Positions 16,074 through 25,392 are shown, counted from the stretch's first letter. The stretch is 64,000 nt of DNA from Pontibacter cellulosilyticus (GCF_014306105.1 NZ_JACRVF010000001.1:1132413-1196412); one strand, 5' to 3'. Made by a program: numbers and translations. Notes: generated from the sequence alone by a model not told the origin.

Positions 16074-17735
16074 ATGAGCAAAGTAACAAGAAGTGATACG
16101 AAGAAGTCCCTAGGGCTTGAAGTGAACGGACCCGTGTTCTGGTCTTCTATCGTTATACTTGTCATCATCATAGCGCTTGTCCTTATTTTCAGGGAAGGCG
16201 CAGAAGTGTTTTTCAGCGAAGCTCAGGCTTCTGTTACCAGCAGTATGGGCTGGCTGTTCATACTTAGTGTAAACATTTTCGTAATCTTCTGCCTATACAT
16301 GGCCTTCGGAAAGTTCGGCCACATTAGGCTGGGTGGCAAAGAGGCTAAGCCGGAGTTTAGTACTTCTTCCTGGTTTGCCATGCTGTTTAGCGCAGGTATG
16401 GGTATCGGTTTACTGTTCTGGAGTATAGCCGAGCCGATCAACCACTTCCAGACGCCCCCGTTGGGAGAACCGGGAACACCTGCCGCCGCCAGGCAGGCCA
16501 TGAACTTCACATTTCTGCATTGGGGCTTTCATGCCTGGGCTATATATGCACTGGTGGGCTTGTCGCTGGCATACTTTACCTATAGCCGTAAACTGCCCTT
16601 AACGGTACGCTCCGTCTTCTATCCTTTTCTGGGCGAGCGTATTCATGGGCTGATCGGGGATATTATTGATATTCTGGCGGTACTGGCGACACTTTTTGGT
16701 TTGGCAACATCACTGGGCCTGGGCGTAAAACAGGTTGCTGCTGGTCTGCACCATGTGTTTCCGGCCATTGACAGCGACGTGTATACTCAAATCATGCTCA
16801 TTGCCGGCATTACGGCCATTGCCACCATATCGGTAGTGACGGGTGTAGACAAAGGCGTGCGTATCCTGAGCGAGTGGAATATCCGCATTGCGCTTGTAAT
16901 TCTACTGGCGGTGCTGTTCTTAGGTCCGACAGTATTTATACTTGGCTCCTATGTGCAGAACACCGGCTCATACCTTGGTAACTTCCTGCAGCTTTCCTTC
17001 TGGAATGAGGCTTACTCTACCCGAAACTGGCAGGGCGGCTGGACAGTGTTCTACTGGGCCTGGTGGATTTCCTGGGCACCATTCGTAGGCATTTTTATTG
17101 CGCGCGTATCCAAAGGTCGTACCATCCGGGAGTTTATACTTGGCGTACTCATCGTGCCTTCTCTCCTGTCCTTCCTGTGGATGACCGTATTTGGCAGTAC
17201 TGCCCTGCGCGAGGTATTAGCCGGGGAGACAGCCATAGCCGAGGCGGTAGCTGCAGATGTATCAACGGCACTTTTTGTCTTCTTTGAGCAACTGCCCTTC
17301 TCAACTGTTCTTTCGGTAATAGGCATTATTCTGGTGGCTGGCTTCTTTGTCACTTCCTCCGACTCCGGCTCGCTGGTGGTAGATAGTCTTACCTCAGGTG
17401 GCAGAGCAGATTCTCCGGCTGGGATAAGGGTTTTCTGGGCAGTGGCAGAAGGGGCTATTGCGGCGGTGCTACTGCTCGGTGGCGGTCTGCAGGCGCTACA
17501 GACAGCTGTGATTATCACTGGGCTTCCGTTTGCACTGATACTGCTGTCGATGTGCTACAGCCTGTACCGGGGCTTAAGCGAGGAGTTGGCAGAAGAGAAC
17601 AAGTTAGGTAAAGCCCAGCAACGAAAAGATTATCAGCAATTAGTAGCAGAAGTAATAGCCAAACGTGCCGTTAAACATGAAGAGAAGACACCTGTAGAAA
17701 AAAGAGACAATCCACCAACCAATCCTAAGCCATGA
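16074..17735 (+). CDS. BCCT family betaine/choline/carnitine transporter
   Basis: 553 residues, about 12 membrane segments. Family marks: FSAGMGIGLLFWSIAEP near residues 104-120 (the Gly-Met-Gly-Ile-Gly stretch of the unwound TM helix) and the Trp-rich segment VFYWAWWISWAPFVGIFIAR around residue 325-345, followed by RVSKGRTIREF. BCCT carriers take up quaternary-ammonium compounds with sodium or protons. The C-terminal 50 residues are charged and cytoplasmic and could take part in osmosensing, as in BetP. The stop overlaps the next start (ATGA), tying it to a universal stress protein. An osmoprotectant uptake role is the natural reading. Confidence 0.95.
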   Translation: MSKVTRSDTKKSLGLEVNGPVFWSSIVILVIIIALVLIFREGAEVFFSEAQASVTSSMGWLFILSVNIFVIFCLYMAFGKFGHIRLGGKEAKPEFSTSSWFAMLFSAGMGIGLLFWSIAEPINHFQTPPLGEPGTPAAARQAMNFTFLHWGFHAWAIYALVGLSLAYFTYSRKLPLTVRSVFYPFLGERIHGLIGDIIDILAVLATLFGLATSLGLGVKQVAAGLHHVFPAIDSDVYTQIMLIAGITAIATISVVTGVDKGVRILSEWNIRIALVILLAVLFLGPTVFILGSYVQNTGSYLGNFLQLSFWNEAYSTRNWQGGWTVFYWAWWISWAPFVGIFIARVSKGRTIREFILGVLIVPSLLSFLWMTVFGSTALREVLAGETAIAEAVAADVSTALFVFFEQLPFSTVLSVIGIILVAGFFVTSSDSGSLVVDSLTSGGRADSPAGIRVFWAVAEGAIAAVLLLGGGLQALQTAVIITGLPFALILLSMCYSLYRGLSEELAEENKLGKAQQRKDYQQLVAEVIAKRAVKHEEKTPVEKRDNPPTNPKP

Positions 17736-18607
17736 TTGCAATTGATTCTATGATGGTCTGCCTGGACCTAAGCGATATAGACGAAGTACTTGTTCGTTTT
17801 ACCCGTTCCATCTGCGAGCGCTTGCCCGTTAAGAAAGTATACTTTGTGCACAACATCAAAACTACGGAGCTCAGCGACGAATTCCGGGAGTACTTTGGTG
17901 ACCTTAACATCAGCAATGAAATAGAAGGCAACATAGCAGACATTGTAACGGAGCACTTCGCCAACTGCACAGAACATGAAATACTCGTAAGTGAGGAGCC
18001 AAATACAGAGGTTATACTTGCCGACCTGGTAAAACGCTACAGCGTAAAACTGACGCTGCTGGGCAAGCGCATGAGCGACAAAAGCACAGGTGCCCTGGGT
18101 ACAAAACTGTTACGAATTCTGCCGTGTAGTGTACTGGTTTTCCCGGAAACGGCCCGCTTCGACATCGCCAACGTTCTCACACCAATAGACTTTTCTGATA
18201 CCTCAGTGCACGCCTTAAGACTGAGCAAAAGCCTGGCAGACCAACTGGGACTAAACCTGGAGATCATACACGTGTATAAACTGCCAACACAGTACTTTCC
18301 GCTCATTTCTGAAGAGAAGGCAACCCGGAAGGCGGAGGAAGTGGTAAAAGGGAAATTTGCTGACTTGCAGAAGCGGCACCAGGAAATTGCAGATGTACCT
18401 TACACGTTGGTTCGTGCTGCCGGGAAAACGGTGGCAGAGCGCATTTACATGCAGTTAGAAAAAGGAAAGCACGACCTGCTGGTGGTAGGGCTAAAAGGGC
18501 ACAATCCCATCCCGTCACTAAGCCTGGGCAGCGTGCCAACAGAACTTTACAACATGGACATTGACATCCCGCTCTGGCTTGTGTATTCTGAAGATGTAAT
18601 CAAGTAA
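17732..18607 (+). CDS. Tandem universal stress protein (UspA family)
   Basis: 291 residues, cytoplasmic. Two Usp-like halves: an N-terminal one (1-140) with MMVCLDLSDIDEVLVRFT and LLGKRMSDKSTGALGTKLLR, and a C-terminal one (about 147-285) starting IANVLTPIDFSDTSVHALRL with the Asp of the nucleotide site. The C-terminal half ends in DLLVVGLKGHNPIPSLSLGS, near the usual ATP-binding G-x2-G-x9-G-S/T segment but not a clean match. Usp proteins bound to transporters modulate them in response to ATP or stress. Here it overlaps the BCCT gene by four bases, so a regulatory link is likely (inference). Its stop lies four bases from the stop of marC-like gene on the other strand. Confidence 0.9.
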   Translation: MIAIDSMMVCLDLSDIDEVLVRFTRSICERLPVKKVYFVHNIKTTELSDEFREYFGDLNISNEIEGNIADIVTEHFANCTEHEILVSEEPNTEVILADLVKRYSVKLTLLGKRMSDKSTGALGTKLLRILPCSVLVFPETARFDIANVLTPIDFSDTSVHALRLSKSLADQLGLNLEIIHVYKLPTQYFPLISEEKATRKAEEVVKGKFADLQKRHQEIADVPYTLVRAAGKTVAERIYMQLEKGKHDLLVVGLKGHNPIPSLSLGSVPTELYNMDIDIPLWLVYSEDVIK

Positions 18608-18611
18608 AACT

Positions 18612-19226
18612 TTATACTTCACCGGTTGCTCTGACTAAGTTCGTTATACCCGTCACGACCATGTCTATGCCGATGGCACCTACGAAAAAGCCGTTGATGC
18701 GAAGCAGCAGCTCCATGTTCTTATCAAATGCTGTCTGAACTCTTTTGGAGCGCATCCCCCTGCGTATTTGCTTTAGCCCCATAATGATGACAAAGTTAAT
18801 AAGCATAATGAGCGCGAGCGTCACCACACCCTGCCAAAGCACCAATTGTTCTGACATCAGAATAGTAAGCGAAATGGTACCCGCGCCCACCATAAAAGGC
18901 AGTGCTATTTCCGAGGCTAAATCGTGCAGATCGCCTTTTATCTGGATAAAGGCCTTCTTGCCTTGCACAATAAAAATGTAAGCCAGCGAGAACAGCACAA
19001 TGCCACCGAATATCCTGAACGATTCAAAGTTTATACGGAAAACCTTCTGGAAAACCAGATCCCCGAAAACCAGGAACACCAGAAAAATGAAGAAAGAGAT
19101 GAGTGATGCCTTTAGAAATACAGTCCTGAAGTCCGCATCCGATAAATCGTGCATCACCGGTTTCAGGTAGAGAAAGAGGGCGAAGGGATTTAGCATCACC
19201 AGAAAACTAAATATTGCTGCTATCAT
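18612..19226 (-). CDS. MarC family integral membrane protein
   Basis: 204 residues, six membrane segments. FSFLVMLNPFALFLYLKPVM at the N-terminus and LPFMVGAGTISLTILMSEQ in the middle are the diagnostic stretches of the MarC/YhgN family. Despite the name, members do not confer antibiotic resistance and their substrate is not settled. The stop codon lies within the AAGTATAAA word (GAA GTA TAA). It lies 12 bases beyond the end of the M50 peptidase gene on the same strand, so the two form a likely operon. Confidence 0.92.
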   Translation of the reverse strand: MIAAIFSFLVMLNPFALFLYLKPVMHDLSDADFRTVFLKASLISFFIFLVFLVFGDLVFQKVFRINFESFRIFGGIVLFSLAYIFIVQGKKAFIQIKGDLHDLASEIALPFMVGAGTISLTILMSEQLVLWQGVVTLALIMLINFVIIMGLKQIRRGMRSKRVQTAFDKNMELLLRINGFFVGAIGIDMVVTGITNLVRATGEV

Positions 19227-19238
19227 AAATAAACCGTT

Positions 19239-19913
19239 TTATAAAGGTACTTTCGGATAATTACCCACTTCTGTTTCTTTTCCGCTCTTGCTGTTTACTA
19301 ACCTGCTAGGCCTATTTTGCTGGGCTACTTCGTGCGCCTTTGTTACCGCCTGCTCTTCATCATCAAACGCCTGCACTAAGTTTCTGTCATGATCGAGCAC
19401 ACACCATTGGCTCTTTTCCCCGCTCCACTGCACCCGGTATGTCTTAACCTGCTCCTTGTTCCGAAGCAAATCAAGTATAACTTTCCCGTCGCTTTGGTTC
19501 CCGTCGGGGTATGGCATGGGCAGCAGCGCAAAGAATACATAGTACAGCGAAAAGTACGTGAACTGATACGTGATGATGCCAGGCTCCAGCGTCTTGTTCT
19601 CAATAAGGTAGATGATAATTAAAGCCGCAAGGGAGTTAAAAATTGCGCCCCCGGAGAAGATAAGGATATTGGAAAACCGCTCGTTCCGCTTCAGGTTGTC
19701 GAATGTACAGAGGCCGTACCAGAAGTAGTATTTGCGTAGTTCCAGCATGCCCACACGAAAAAGCACGCCACCGGAACCTACAGTTACTTTTATGTTCTTA
19801 CCTCCCATTAACCAGGCAAAAAACACATGCCCCGCCTCGTGTACAAAGGAGATGATGGGGAGTACAAGGAAGAAGGCCAGGAAAAACTTAGGTATGTCAT
19901 TTATTCCGAACAT
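19239..19913 (-). CDS. M50-type membrane zinc metallopeptidase
   Basis: 224 residues. HEAGH at 25-29 supplies two zinc ligands and the catalytic Glu26. The third ligand is Asp137 in LPMPYPDGNQSDG, the N-P-x-P-D-G-like motif of site-2 proteases. SGGAIFNSLAALI corresponds to the conserved Gly-x-x-x-Asn segment between them. About five membrane helices. The soluble C-terminal 65 residues are not a PDZ domain, and the segment from 150 to 190 (VQWSGEKSQWCVLDHDRNLV) looks like a small beta domain. Members cleave membrane-bound regulators or act in cell-envelope maintenance. It lies just upstream of the marC-like gene. Confidence 0.82.
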   Translation of the reverse strand: MFGINDIPKFFLAFFLVLPIISFVHEAGHVFFAWLMGGKNIKVTVGSGGVLFRVGMLELRKYYFWYGLCTFDNLKRNERFSNILIFSGGAIFNSLAALIIIYLIENKTLEPGIITYQFTYFSLYYVFFALLPMPYPDGNQSDGKVILDLLRNKEQVKTYRVQWSGEKSQWCVLDHDRNLVQAFDDEEQAVTKAHEVAQQNRPSRLVNSKSGKETEVGNYPKVPL

Positions 19914-20298
19914 ATTTTAGGTGTACGGTTAACGGGAAATAGGATTCAATAAGAAGTGAATCTTACTGAAGAAAGCTAATGCTATACATTTCAAGTACAA
20001 TTAAGAGGGAATTTAAAGCTGCCGTTAGCAATATGCTGATCTTGAGCTTAGCCTTATATTGTAAAGGGACAGGCTAGTCATGCATGTCCCAAACCCTGCA
20101 GAGATGGTTAATACATTCAACCCTTCAGGCTACCACATTAAAAAAGCCGCTCCACATCAAATGGAACGGCTTTTTTGGTTCAATTATTTATCTAATTCGA
20201 ATAGGCTTAATGTATTCTTTGATCAAAAGTTAGTAATAAGCTTTGAGACTATTATAAGATAATCTATTTAGCCCTAACCTAAAGTAAAAGCAATTTAT
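19914..20298. other. Intergenic region with repeat R4
   Basis: 385 bases, no gene recognised. The only structured element is repeat copy R4 at 20131-20190. Confidence 0.6.
20131..20190. repeat. Dispersed repeat copy R4 (right half, hairpin)
   Basis: CCACATTAAAAAAGCCGCTC then a loop and GGAACGGCTTTTTTGG, followed by TTCAATTATTTAT. Nearly identical to R1 over 55 or so bases. It follows the 3' end of the minus-strand gene at 20299 and could end that transcript. Confidence 0.75.
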
Positions 20299-21678
20299 CT
20301 ACTTACTTTCACTTAATGTAATATGTGAGGTATGGGATAAATATCCCAAGTACTTCCCGCTAGTTATGTTCTCCAGCAAACCAAGCAAACGGACACTTCC
20401 ATTTTGGCTTTTAACCTTCTGATATACTTCTTCGAAAGATAGATAACCTAACTTAGACTCAAGCATGACAGGACTATGTTCAGCGCCTAAAAACAAACCT
20501 AAAGCATAAGGTTTTTTTGAAATCACTTTCCCAGCTGCATCAAAGTGCTGTTTCCATACAACTTCTATAACCGAATATGCCTGAGGTATGTAGGTAACAT
20601 CCGTAAATATGACGCTATCGCTAAAAAGGTCATACTCCTTTACTTTCATGTTGTCATTCCATTCGGCTATAGACATTTTAATAAGCAGGCTATCAGAAGC
20701 ATATACATTAGTGACAATACCTTTACTTACAGCATCTAATAACAGAGTGGAAAGCTCCTGGTCCGGCTGCGAGAATGCTGCATTAGCAGGATGACTAAGG
20801 TATAGACTCTGGGTTTGCGTAAGAACATAACTTGCCTCCGATGGCTTGAATTTATACTTGTACTTTATTTCCGGTAGTTTAGTCTTAAGCTCGACTTCGT
20901 TCTTTCTTTGGTAACGCTCTTCTAACAGCGCTTTAGACATAGGAAGAATTTCGCCTGAAGTATACAGGCTGTCAGGAAGCATGAATGTGTGGGTTAACTC
21001 ATGATTAGACAAATAGGCTTCTAACTTGGCTATCTCACCTACCTGATTTAATTTAACTGCGACATAGTCGCCTTCCAATTCCGGAGTTACACGGTTAAGC
21101 ACATTGAAAGCAGCCCAGGAAGCGGTGTGAAGAATATTATTGTTCCAAAGCAGAGGTCCTGCATTTTTAACCCACAGCGCATCATTTTTAGCTAAATAAG
21201 TTGCCACCTGATCGAAGGAGACAGAAAAGCTAACCGTTTTGTCAGCAACGTGTATGTTATTGAAATTAAGATAATTAATCTTCCTTACTCTTCCTTTAGC
21301 TTTTATAATGTCTATTTCTACTTCTTCCAGCATAGTTGGATGCAAGAAGTCTTCTGAATCGGGAGATGCTGTAATCTGACGCAGTAAATTTTGTTTTGCA
21401 TCTGCACTAAACGCAACAGCTTTATTTGAAGTGTAATTAACAACGTACGGCGTAATCTCACCAGACTTTATACCTTCCAAAATATAACCAGTAAGCGAGT
21501 GCACTTCACTTATAAATGGTCTGTTTTCATTTTGATACAAATTAACAGTTTGCAAATAACGTCCTTGCTGGGCTAAGGTGTTTGTTACACTACCCCAAAG
21601 AAGAGTTAGCAACAAACATGATAAGATCCGGGCTTTAAGTAAAGCCAACCGTGGAAATAAAAGGAAAGAGAGTTTCAC
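20299..21678 (-). CDS. Secreted protein with two GldN/PorN-like repeats
   Basis: 459 residues with a long signal peptide (hydrophobic ARILSCLLLTLLWGSVTNTL, cleaved near AQQG). Two regions share a pattern. Residues about 45-100 contain SLTGYILEGIKSGEITPYV, and residues about 300-350 contain ELSTLLLDAVSKGIVTNVY followed by KMSIAEWND. Later there is YSVIEVVWKQHFD and a hydrophobic LGLFLGAE strand. This resembles the layout of GldN/PorN, the periplasmic ring subunit of the type IX secretion system: L-x3-I-x2-A-x3-G-x-I/L-T-A/P-Y, then a beta strand before x-I-K-E-V-W. It is not a standard GldN because it is doubled and lies away from gldKLM. A distant relative is my best reading, held with caution. 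Confidence 0.5.
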   Translation of the reverse strand: MKLSFLLFPRLALLKARILSCLLLTLLWGSVTNTLAQQGRYLQTVNLYQNENRPFISEVHSLTGYILEGIKSGEITPYVVNYTSNKAVAFSADAKQNLLRQITASPDSEDFLHPTMLEEVEIDIIKAKGRVRKINYLNFNNIHVADKTVSFSVSFDQVATYLAKNDALWVKNAGPLLWNNNILHTASWAAFNVLNRVTPELEGDYVAVKLNQVGEIAKLEAYLSNHELTHTFMLPDSLYTSGEILPMSKALLEERYQRKNEVELKTKLPEIKYKYKFKPSEASYVLTQTQSLYLSHPANAAFSQPDQELSTLLLDAVSKGIVTNVYASDSLLIKMSIAEWNDNMKVKEYDLFSDSVIFTDVTYIPQAYSVIEVVWKQHFDAAGKVISKKPYALGLFLGAEHSPVMLESKLGYLSFEEVYQKVKSQNGSVRLLGLLENITSGKYLGYLSHTSHITLSESK

Positions 21679-22326
21679 GACAAAATATATAAGCTGAGTT
21701 GATGATTTGACAAATTTAGGAATTAATAAAAGATTGTTTATACTTAGAATTAACTACAGAACTGTCTTTAGAACATTTAGCAATCGAGTGTGAGTACAAT
21801 TCTTTAGAAGCAAACTAGCTTAAAAAGCTCTTGAAACAGCTGCTCCACCATAGCTAGACAACCCCAAGCTAGATTGGATTGCGCTATTGGGCATTAACCC
21901 TTCGCTTCTACTCATGAAGGCATGTGTGAGCTGTAGCCAGTGTAACAGTACAGTTTAGCAGCAGCAATACAGCGAAAGCTTACCTTTTATCTAAAAATCT
22001 GAAAAGTTATCTCTCGATTGATGTATGCGGTGTTAAGGGATGAAGTTGAGGAAGATAAGAATCTCCTGAAACACACTTGCTCTTCAGGTACTGCTTCTAT
22101 ATACCAGTTCTCAGTAAGTACTTTTCCTGAAATATCTAATTTAACACTACTAAAAATTACGGTTGTTTCTTTTGGGCTAAGTGTGTATTTCATAACTCTA
22201 AGTCTGTTTTAAAAACCTCCAATCTGCAAAACAGCAGAATCACCGTTTTTTAAACAATACCGATTTAGCAAGGTATCCAGTCGAGAAAGTTATCATCTCC
22301 TGCTATATTTAAACTCCAAACTCGAC
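21679..22326. other. Intergenic region, 648 bases
   Basis: Nothing firmly identifiable. A TAAATTTG element (21711-21718, minus strand) may serve the gene to the left. Around 21990-22210 both strands have short open frames of 64-68 codons. The minus-strand one reads smoothly (KETTVIFSSVKLDISGK) and could be a gene fragment, but it matches nothing I know. Confidence 0.5.
21711..21718 (-). promoter_or_regulatory. Possible -7 element TAAATTTG
   Basis: Minus strand TAAATTTG, 33 bases before the start of the GldN-like gene. -33 element absent. Confidence 0.4.
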
Positions 22327-22944
22327 ATGCCCCCGATGAGACAAGTACTTTTGGCCCTTGCGTTTGTGTTTAGCGCCTACACCTCGTTTGCCCAGTAGGC
22401 GCCGGCAGCAGAGGATACCTGCCATGAGCCGGTGCTGGAGCTCTATGACGCCAAACGCCGAAAAGTGCGCGAGGGAACCATGCCCCGCGGTAAAGTAGTC
22501 CTTATTGTTCGCAAGAACCCAGCCTGTGACAAACCGATCGTCTTTTCAGTGAAAGGTGGCAGATACTATTACGCTAAGGGAGCCAAACCCCTTGAAACTG
22601 TGAGTTTCACAGGTCCGGTGGTGGATTTCACGGAGCAGGCAAAAAAGTACCAGCCGGGCAACCGGATCCTTTTTGAAATCCTAGACCTCACCTATAACTA
22701 TAACAAGGGCGAGAAACAGGTCAGTTTTCTGGCGGAGTGGTTAAGAGCTGGTCAATTGATAGATGATTGTCAGGCAGACACGGCCAAGCTGCCCAAGTCA
22801 TCAAATACGCTGAGACAGAGTTTTGTGCTTAGGCAGTTCCTTCAGCTTGAGCTAAGGCGTCTTCTAAGGCAGTTAAATCCCTTTGGGAATAGTTCGATAA
22901 TTCCATCCTTTAGTTTACCACAATTAATAAGCTGCTCCAATTGA
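22327..22944 (+). pseudogene. Secreted protein gene broken by an in-frame TAG and truncated by repeat R5
   Basis: ATG at 22327 opens MPPMRQVLLALAFVFSAYTS-FAQ, a clear signal peptide, but codon 24 (22396-22398) is TAG. The same frame continues without another stop to 22944: APAAEDTCHEPVLELYDAKR, then VREGTMPRGKVVLIVRKNPA, PIVFSVKGGRYYYAKGAK and VVDFTEQAKKYQPGNRILFE. A single CAG to TAG change at the signal-peptide junction would explain it. The last 25 or so codons are encoded by dispersed repeat R5, so the true C-terminus has been replaced as well. The mature part is beta-rich and not recognised. Re-initiation at a later codon would give a protein without a signal peptide. Confidence 0.7.
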
Positions 22945-22970
22945 TGTGGAGCGGCTTTTTTGTTTCAATA
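22875..22970. repeat. Dispersed repeat copy R5 (best complete copy)
   Basis: AAATCCCTTTGGGAAT, then TTCGATAATTCCATCCTTTA, TTTACCACAATTAATAA, then the hairpin GCTGCTCCA ... TGGAGCGGC with a TTTTTTG run. The 3' end of the broken gene at 22327 runs into it, and the acyltransferase gene ends 18 bases beyond it on the other strand. Confidence 0.85.
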
Positions 22971-22987
22971 GCTTTGCCCTTCGGTTC

Positions 22988-24115
22988 TTAAGCTAATTTC
23001 TTCACCATAAACTTATGCGGAGCGGCAACATAAGGAAAATGCTTCTTGTACCTGTTGAGCCTACTTTCAAAAAAGAACCAGGAGACTGTACTTACAGCCA
23101 ACAAAGCAAAGGTGTTTATACTTAAAAGCAAGAAGGGGTCCAGCTCGGTAATCCCGAAGCGTTGGAGCAGACTCTTCATAAAGTACGGCACAAAATTGTG
23201 GAATATGTATAGTCCGTAGCTAATCTGCCCTAAGTAAACCATAGGTCTTGAGGAAAGTACCTTACCAGCTGCACCTTTAAAGCCATGTGCTGCTCCTAAA
23301 GTTAGGCTTAAAAACAGACCAATTACCGCAAATTCTTTGATTATGATCCAGCCAATCCCCTTCACAGATTCACCTGACGAGAAGTGTAAGATTACAAAGC
23401 TTACCAGACCTGCTATTCCCAAAGTTTTTACAGCTAAGTTTAGTCTGTCAGGCCAATGTTTGTTATCATGTGAAGCGATGGCTGTCCCAAACAAGGCAAG
23501 CAGCGATCCTGCCCCTAAATAATGAAAGGAGCTTATTGGGAGAACGCCTAGCCTGCTTCCTCCCACATCAAGCAGGAAACACGTTAACTTAAATGTTGGG
23601 GCAAGAAGTATGAATCCTGCAATGGTAACAGACAGGTAACGCCTCGGTGTATAAAGTATAACTAACGGCCAAAGCAGGTAAAACTGCTCTTCCACGGCCA
23701 GCGACCACAGGTGAGAAGCCTCACCTATCCAACGCCCTTCTTTGAAAATAGCGAAATTTGTAAGATAGCTAAGGTGCCATCCTAGGTAATGTTGCACATT
23801 TGCGGAGCCAAGTAGCGCGGCCAGGATAATGACCACATAGTAAAGCGGGAAAATACGTAAAAACCGGCGGGCGTAAAAGCTCCTGATAATTTGCGTTTTG
23901 CCAATACCTAAGGACTCGGCTTTCGTACGCGCCTGAAGCAAGATGCCTGTGATCAAATAGCCGCTTAACACAAAAAATAGCTGTACCCCCAGCCCTCCGA
24001 GTCCAGTTTGTTTTACCTCCGGCGTCCAATGAAAAAGAACGACAACAGCTACAGCAATTGCCCGAAGGCCGTCTAACTGTACCATGTAACCCGGTACTGT
24101 ATGTGTAGAATTCAT
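22988..24115 (-). CDS. Membrane acyltransferase (acyltransferase 3/OafA family)
   Basis: 375 residues, ten or so membrane helices. Near the N-terminus QLDGLRAIAVAVVVLFHWTP carries the R-x10-H signature, with Arg and His of the acyl-transfer site. LFFVLSGYLITGILL and YARRFLRIFPLYYVV follow, then HLWSLAVEEQFYLLWPLVI with the conserved Glu-Glu-Gln-Phe. Such enzymes O-acylate sugars of lipopolysaccharide, peptidoglycan or exopolysaccharide, taking the acyl group from acyl-CoA on the inner face. The natural acceptor is unknown. It carries a TACCTTTG promoter element upstream and stands alone on its strand. Confidence 0.93.
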   Translation of the reverse strand: MNSTHTVPGYMVQLDGLRAIAVAVVVLFHWTPEVKQTGLGGLGVQLFFVLSGYLITGILLQARTKAESLGIGKTQIIRSFYARRFLRIFPLYYVVIILAALLGSANVQHYLGWHLSYLTNFAIFKEGRWIGEASHLWSLAVEEQFYLLWPLVILYTPRRYLSVTIAGFILLAPTFKLTCFLLDVGGSRLGVLPISSFHYLGAGSLLALFGTAIASHDNKHWPDRLNLAVKTLGIAGLVSFVILHFSSGESVKGIGWIIIKEFAVIGLFLSLTLGAAHGFKGAAGKVLSSRPMVYLGQISYGLYIFHNFVPYFMKSLLQRFGITELDPFLLLSINTFALLAVSTVSWFFFESRLNRYKKHFPYVAAPHKFMVKKLA

Positions 24116-24167
24116 ATAAACTTTATACCCCTGCCAGCTTTTTCAATAAAAGCGAAAAAGCAGCCGG

Positions 24168-24175
24168 CAAAGGTA
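24168..24175 (-). promoter_or_regulatory. -7 element TACCTTTG for the acyltransferase
   Basis: CAAAGGTA on the plus strand, about 52 bases before the start. No -33 TTG. Confidence 0.45.
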
Positions 24176-24303
24176 CAAAAAGGAGGAAGTATAGGTTCAT
24201 CTTTTAACGGTTCATACACAAAGATTGTATGATCGCAGTAAAAATGATTGCAGCACCGTAGTAGTAACCGCAAGAGCTAAGTGTCCGTCAAACTATAACA
24301 ACA

Positions 24304-25254
24304 ATGATTGATCTATTACTACTTTTAACCGGATTTGTGGCATTAATTTATGGCGCCACGAAGTTAGTTGATGCGGCCTCTAGCCTCGCTGCGAGGCTGG
24401 GTGTGCCGAATATTGTGATTGGCTTAACCATTGTGGCTTTTGGCACTTCAGCCCCTGAACTGGTAGTGAACGTTTTCGCTGCGTTAGAAAACAGTACAGA
24501 CATGATTCTGGGCAACGTACTGGGAAGCAATATTTTTAACGTGCTGGGTATACTTGGAGTCGCCTCCCTTATTTATCCTCTTACAGTAAAGTCCAACACA
24601 ACGTGGCTTGAGATCCCGTTGAGCTTTCTGGCTGCAGTATCCGTGCTTGTTCTGGCTAATGACGTATTTTTGGACGGGGTTGCAACTGACGCCATATCAC
24701 GAACAGACGGCATTGTCCTACTTCTCTTCTTCTGCATCTTTCTGGTTTACAACATTTCCCTGGCCATAAGAGGATCGGGGGAGGATGAGACGCCAACCAT
24801 CAATTACACTTACATGCAGTCAGCACTGTACTTGCTGGTGAGATTGGCAGGACTGATCATTGGAGGCAGGTTGATTGTAACAAGTGCTGTGAGCATTGCA
24901 GAGACATTCGGGCTATCTGAGCGTGTCATCGGCCTCACAATTGTCTCGATCGGTACCTCATTGCCTGAACTTGCCACTTCCGTAGTAGCAGTCAGAAAGC
25001 GCAACGTTGACATTGCAATAGGAAACGTAGTGGGGTCGAACATATTCAACATCTTTTTTATACTTGGAATATCCACAGTTGTAACGCAGGTAACGGTAAA
25101 GCCGGAATCGGGCATTGACATAATGGTCAACATAGCAGCCAGCCTGCTCTTGTTTGTTTTTGTCTTTATAGGCAAGGGAAGACAGTTAGTCCGCTGGGAA
25201 GGAGGAGTTTTACTTGCCTTATATGTCGGTTATCTTCTTATGCTTTTAATTTAA
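24304..25254 (+). CDS. Calcium/sodium antiporter (CaCA family, YrbG-like)
   Basis: 316 residues and ten membrane helices in two inverted halves. The two alpha repeats are plain: GLTIVAFGTSAPELVVNVFA with LGNVLGSNIFNVLGILG in the first half, and GLTIVSIGTSLPELATSVVA with IGNVVGSNIFNIFFILG in the second. These contain the Gly-Thr-Ser-x-Pro-Glu and Asn-x2-Gly-Ser-Asn ligands of cation exchangers. It should exchange calcium for sodium or protons at the inner membrane. First gene of a long co-directional transport block; a calcium-type P-ATPase lies 11 kb on. Confidence 0.95.
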   Translation: MIDLLLLLTGFVALIYGATKLVDAASSLAARLGVPNIVIGLTIVAFGTSAPELVVNVFAALENSTDMILGNVLGSNIFNVLGILGVASLIYPLTVKSNTTWLEIPLSFLAAVSVLVLANDVFLDGVATDAISRTDGIVLLLFFCIFLVYNISLAIRGSGEDETPTINYTYMQSALYLLVRLAGLIIGGRLIVTSAVSIAETFGLSERVIGLTIVSIGTSLPELATSVVAVRKRNVDIAIGNVVGSNIFNIFFILGISTVVTQVTVKPESGIDIMVNIAASLLLFVFVFIGKGRQLVRWEGGVLLALYVGYLLMLLI

Positions 25255-25392
25255 CTAAAGCCAAATAAATGTTGTGCTGATCAGACCTTATTAATAACAG
25301 TTCAGGACTAATAGCATACATAAACTATATACAAACAAAATATATTACCCTCCCTATTGCTTTAGTCGAAACAACCTCATTCCTTTGCTGCG

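Noticed and set aside
22018..22212. Short frames on both strands (64 and 68 codons)
   Set aside because: Neither has a leader, motif or recognised homology; they overlap each other, so at most one could be real.
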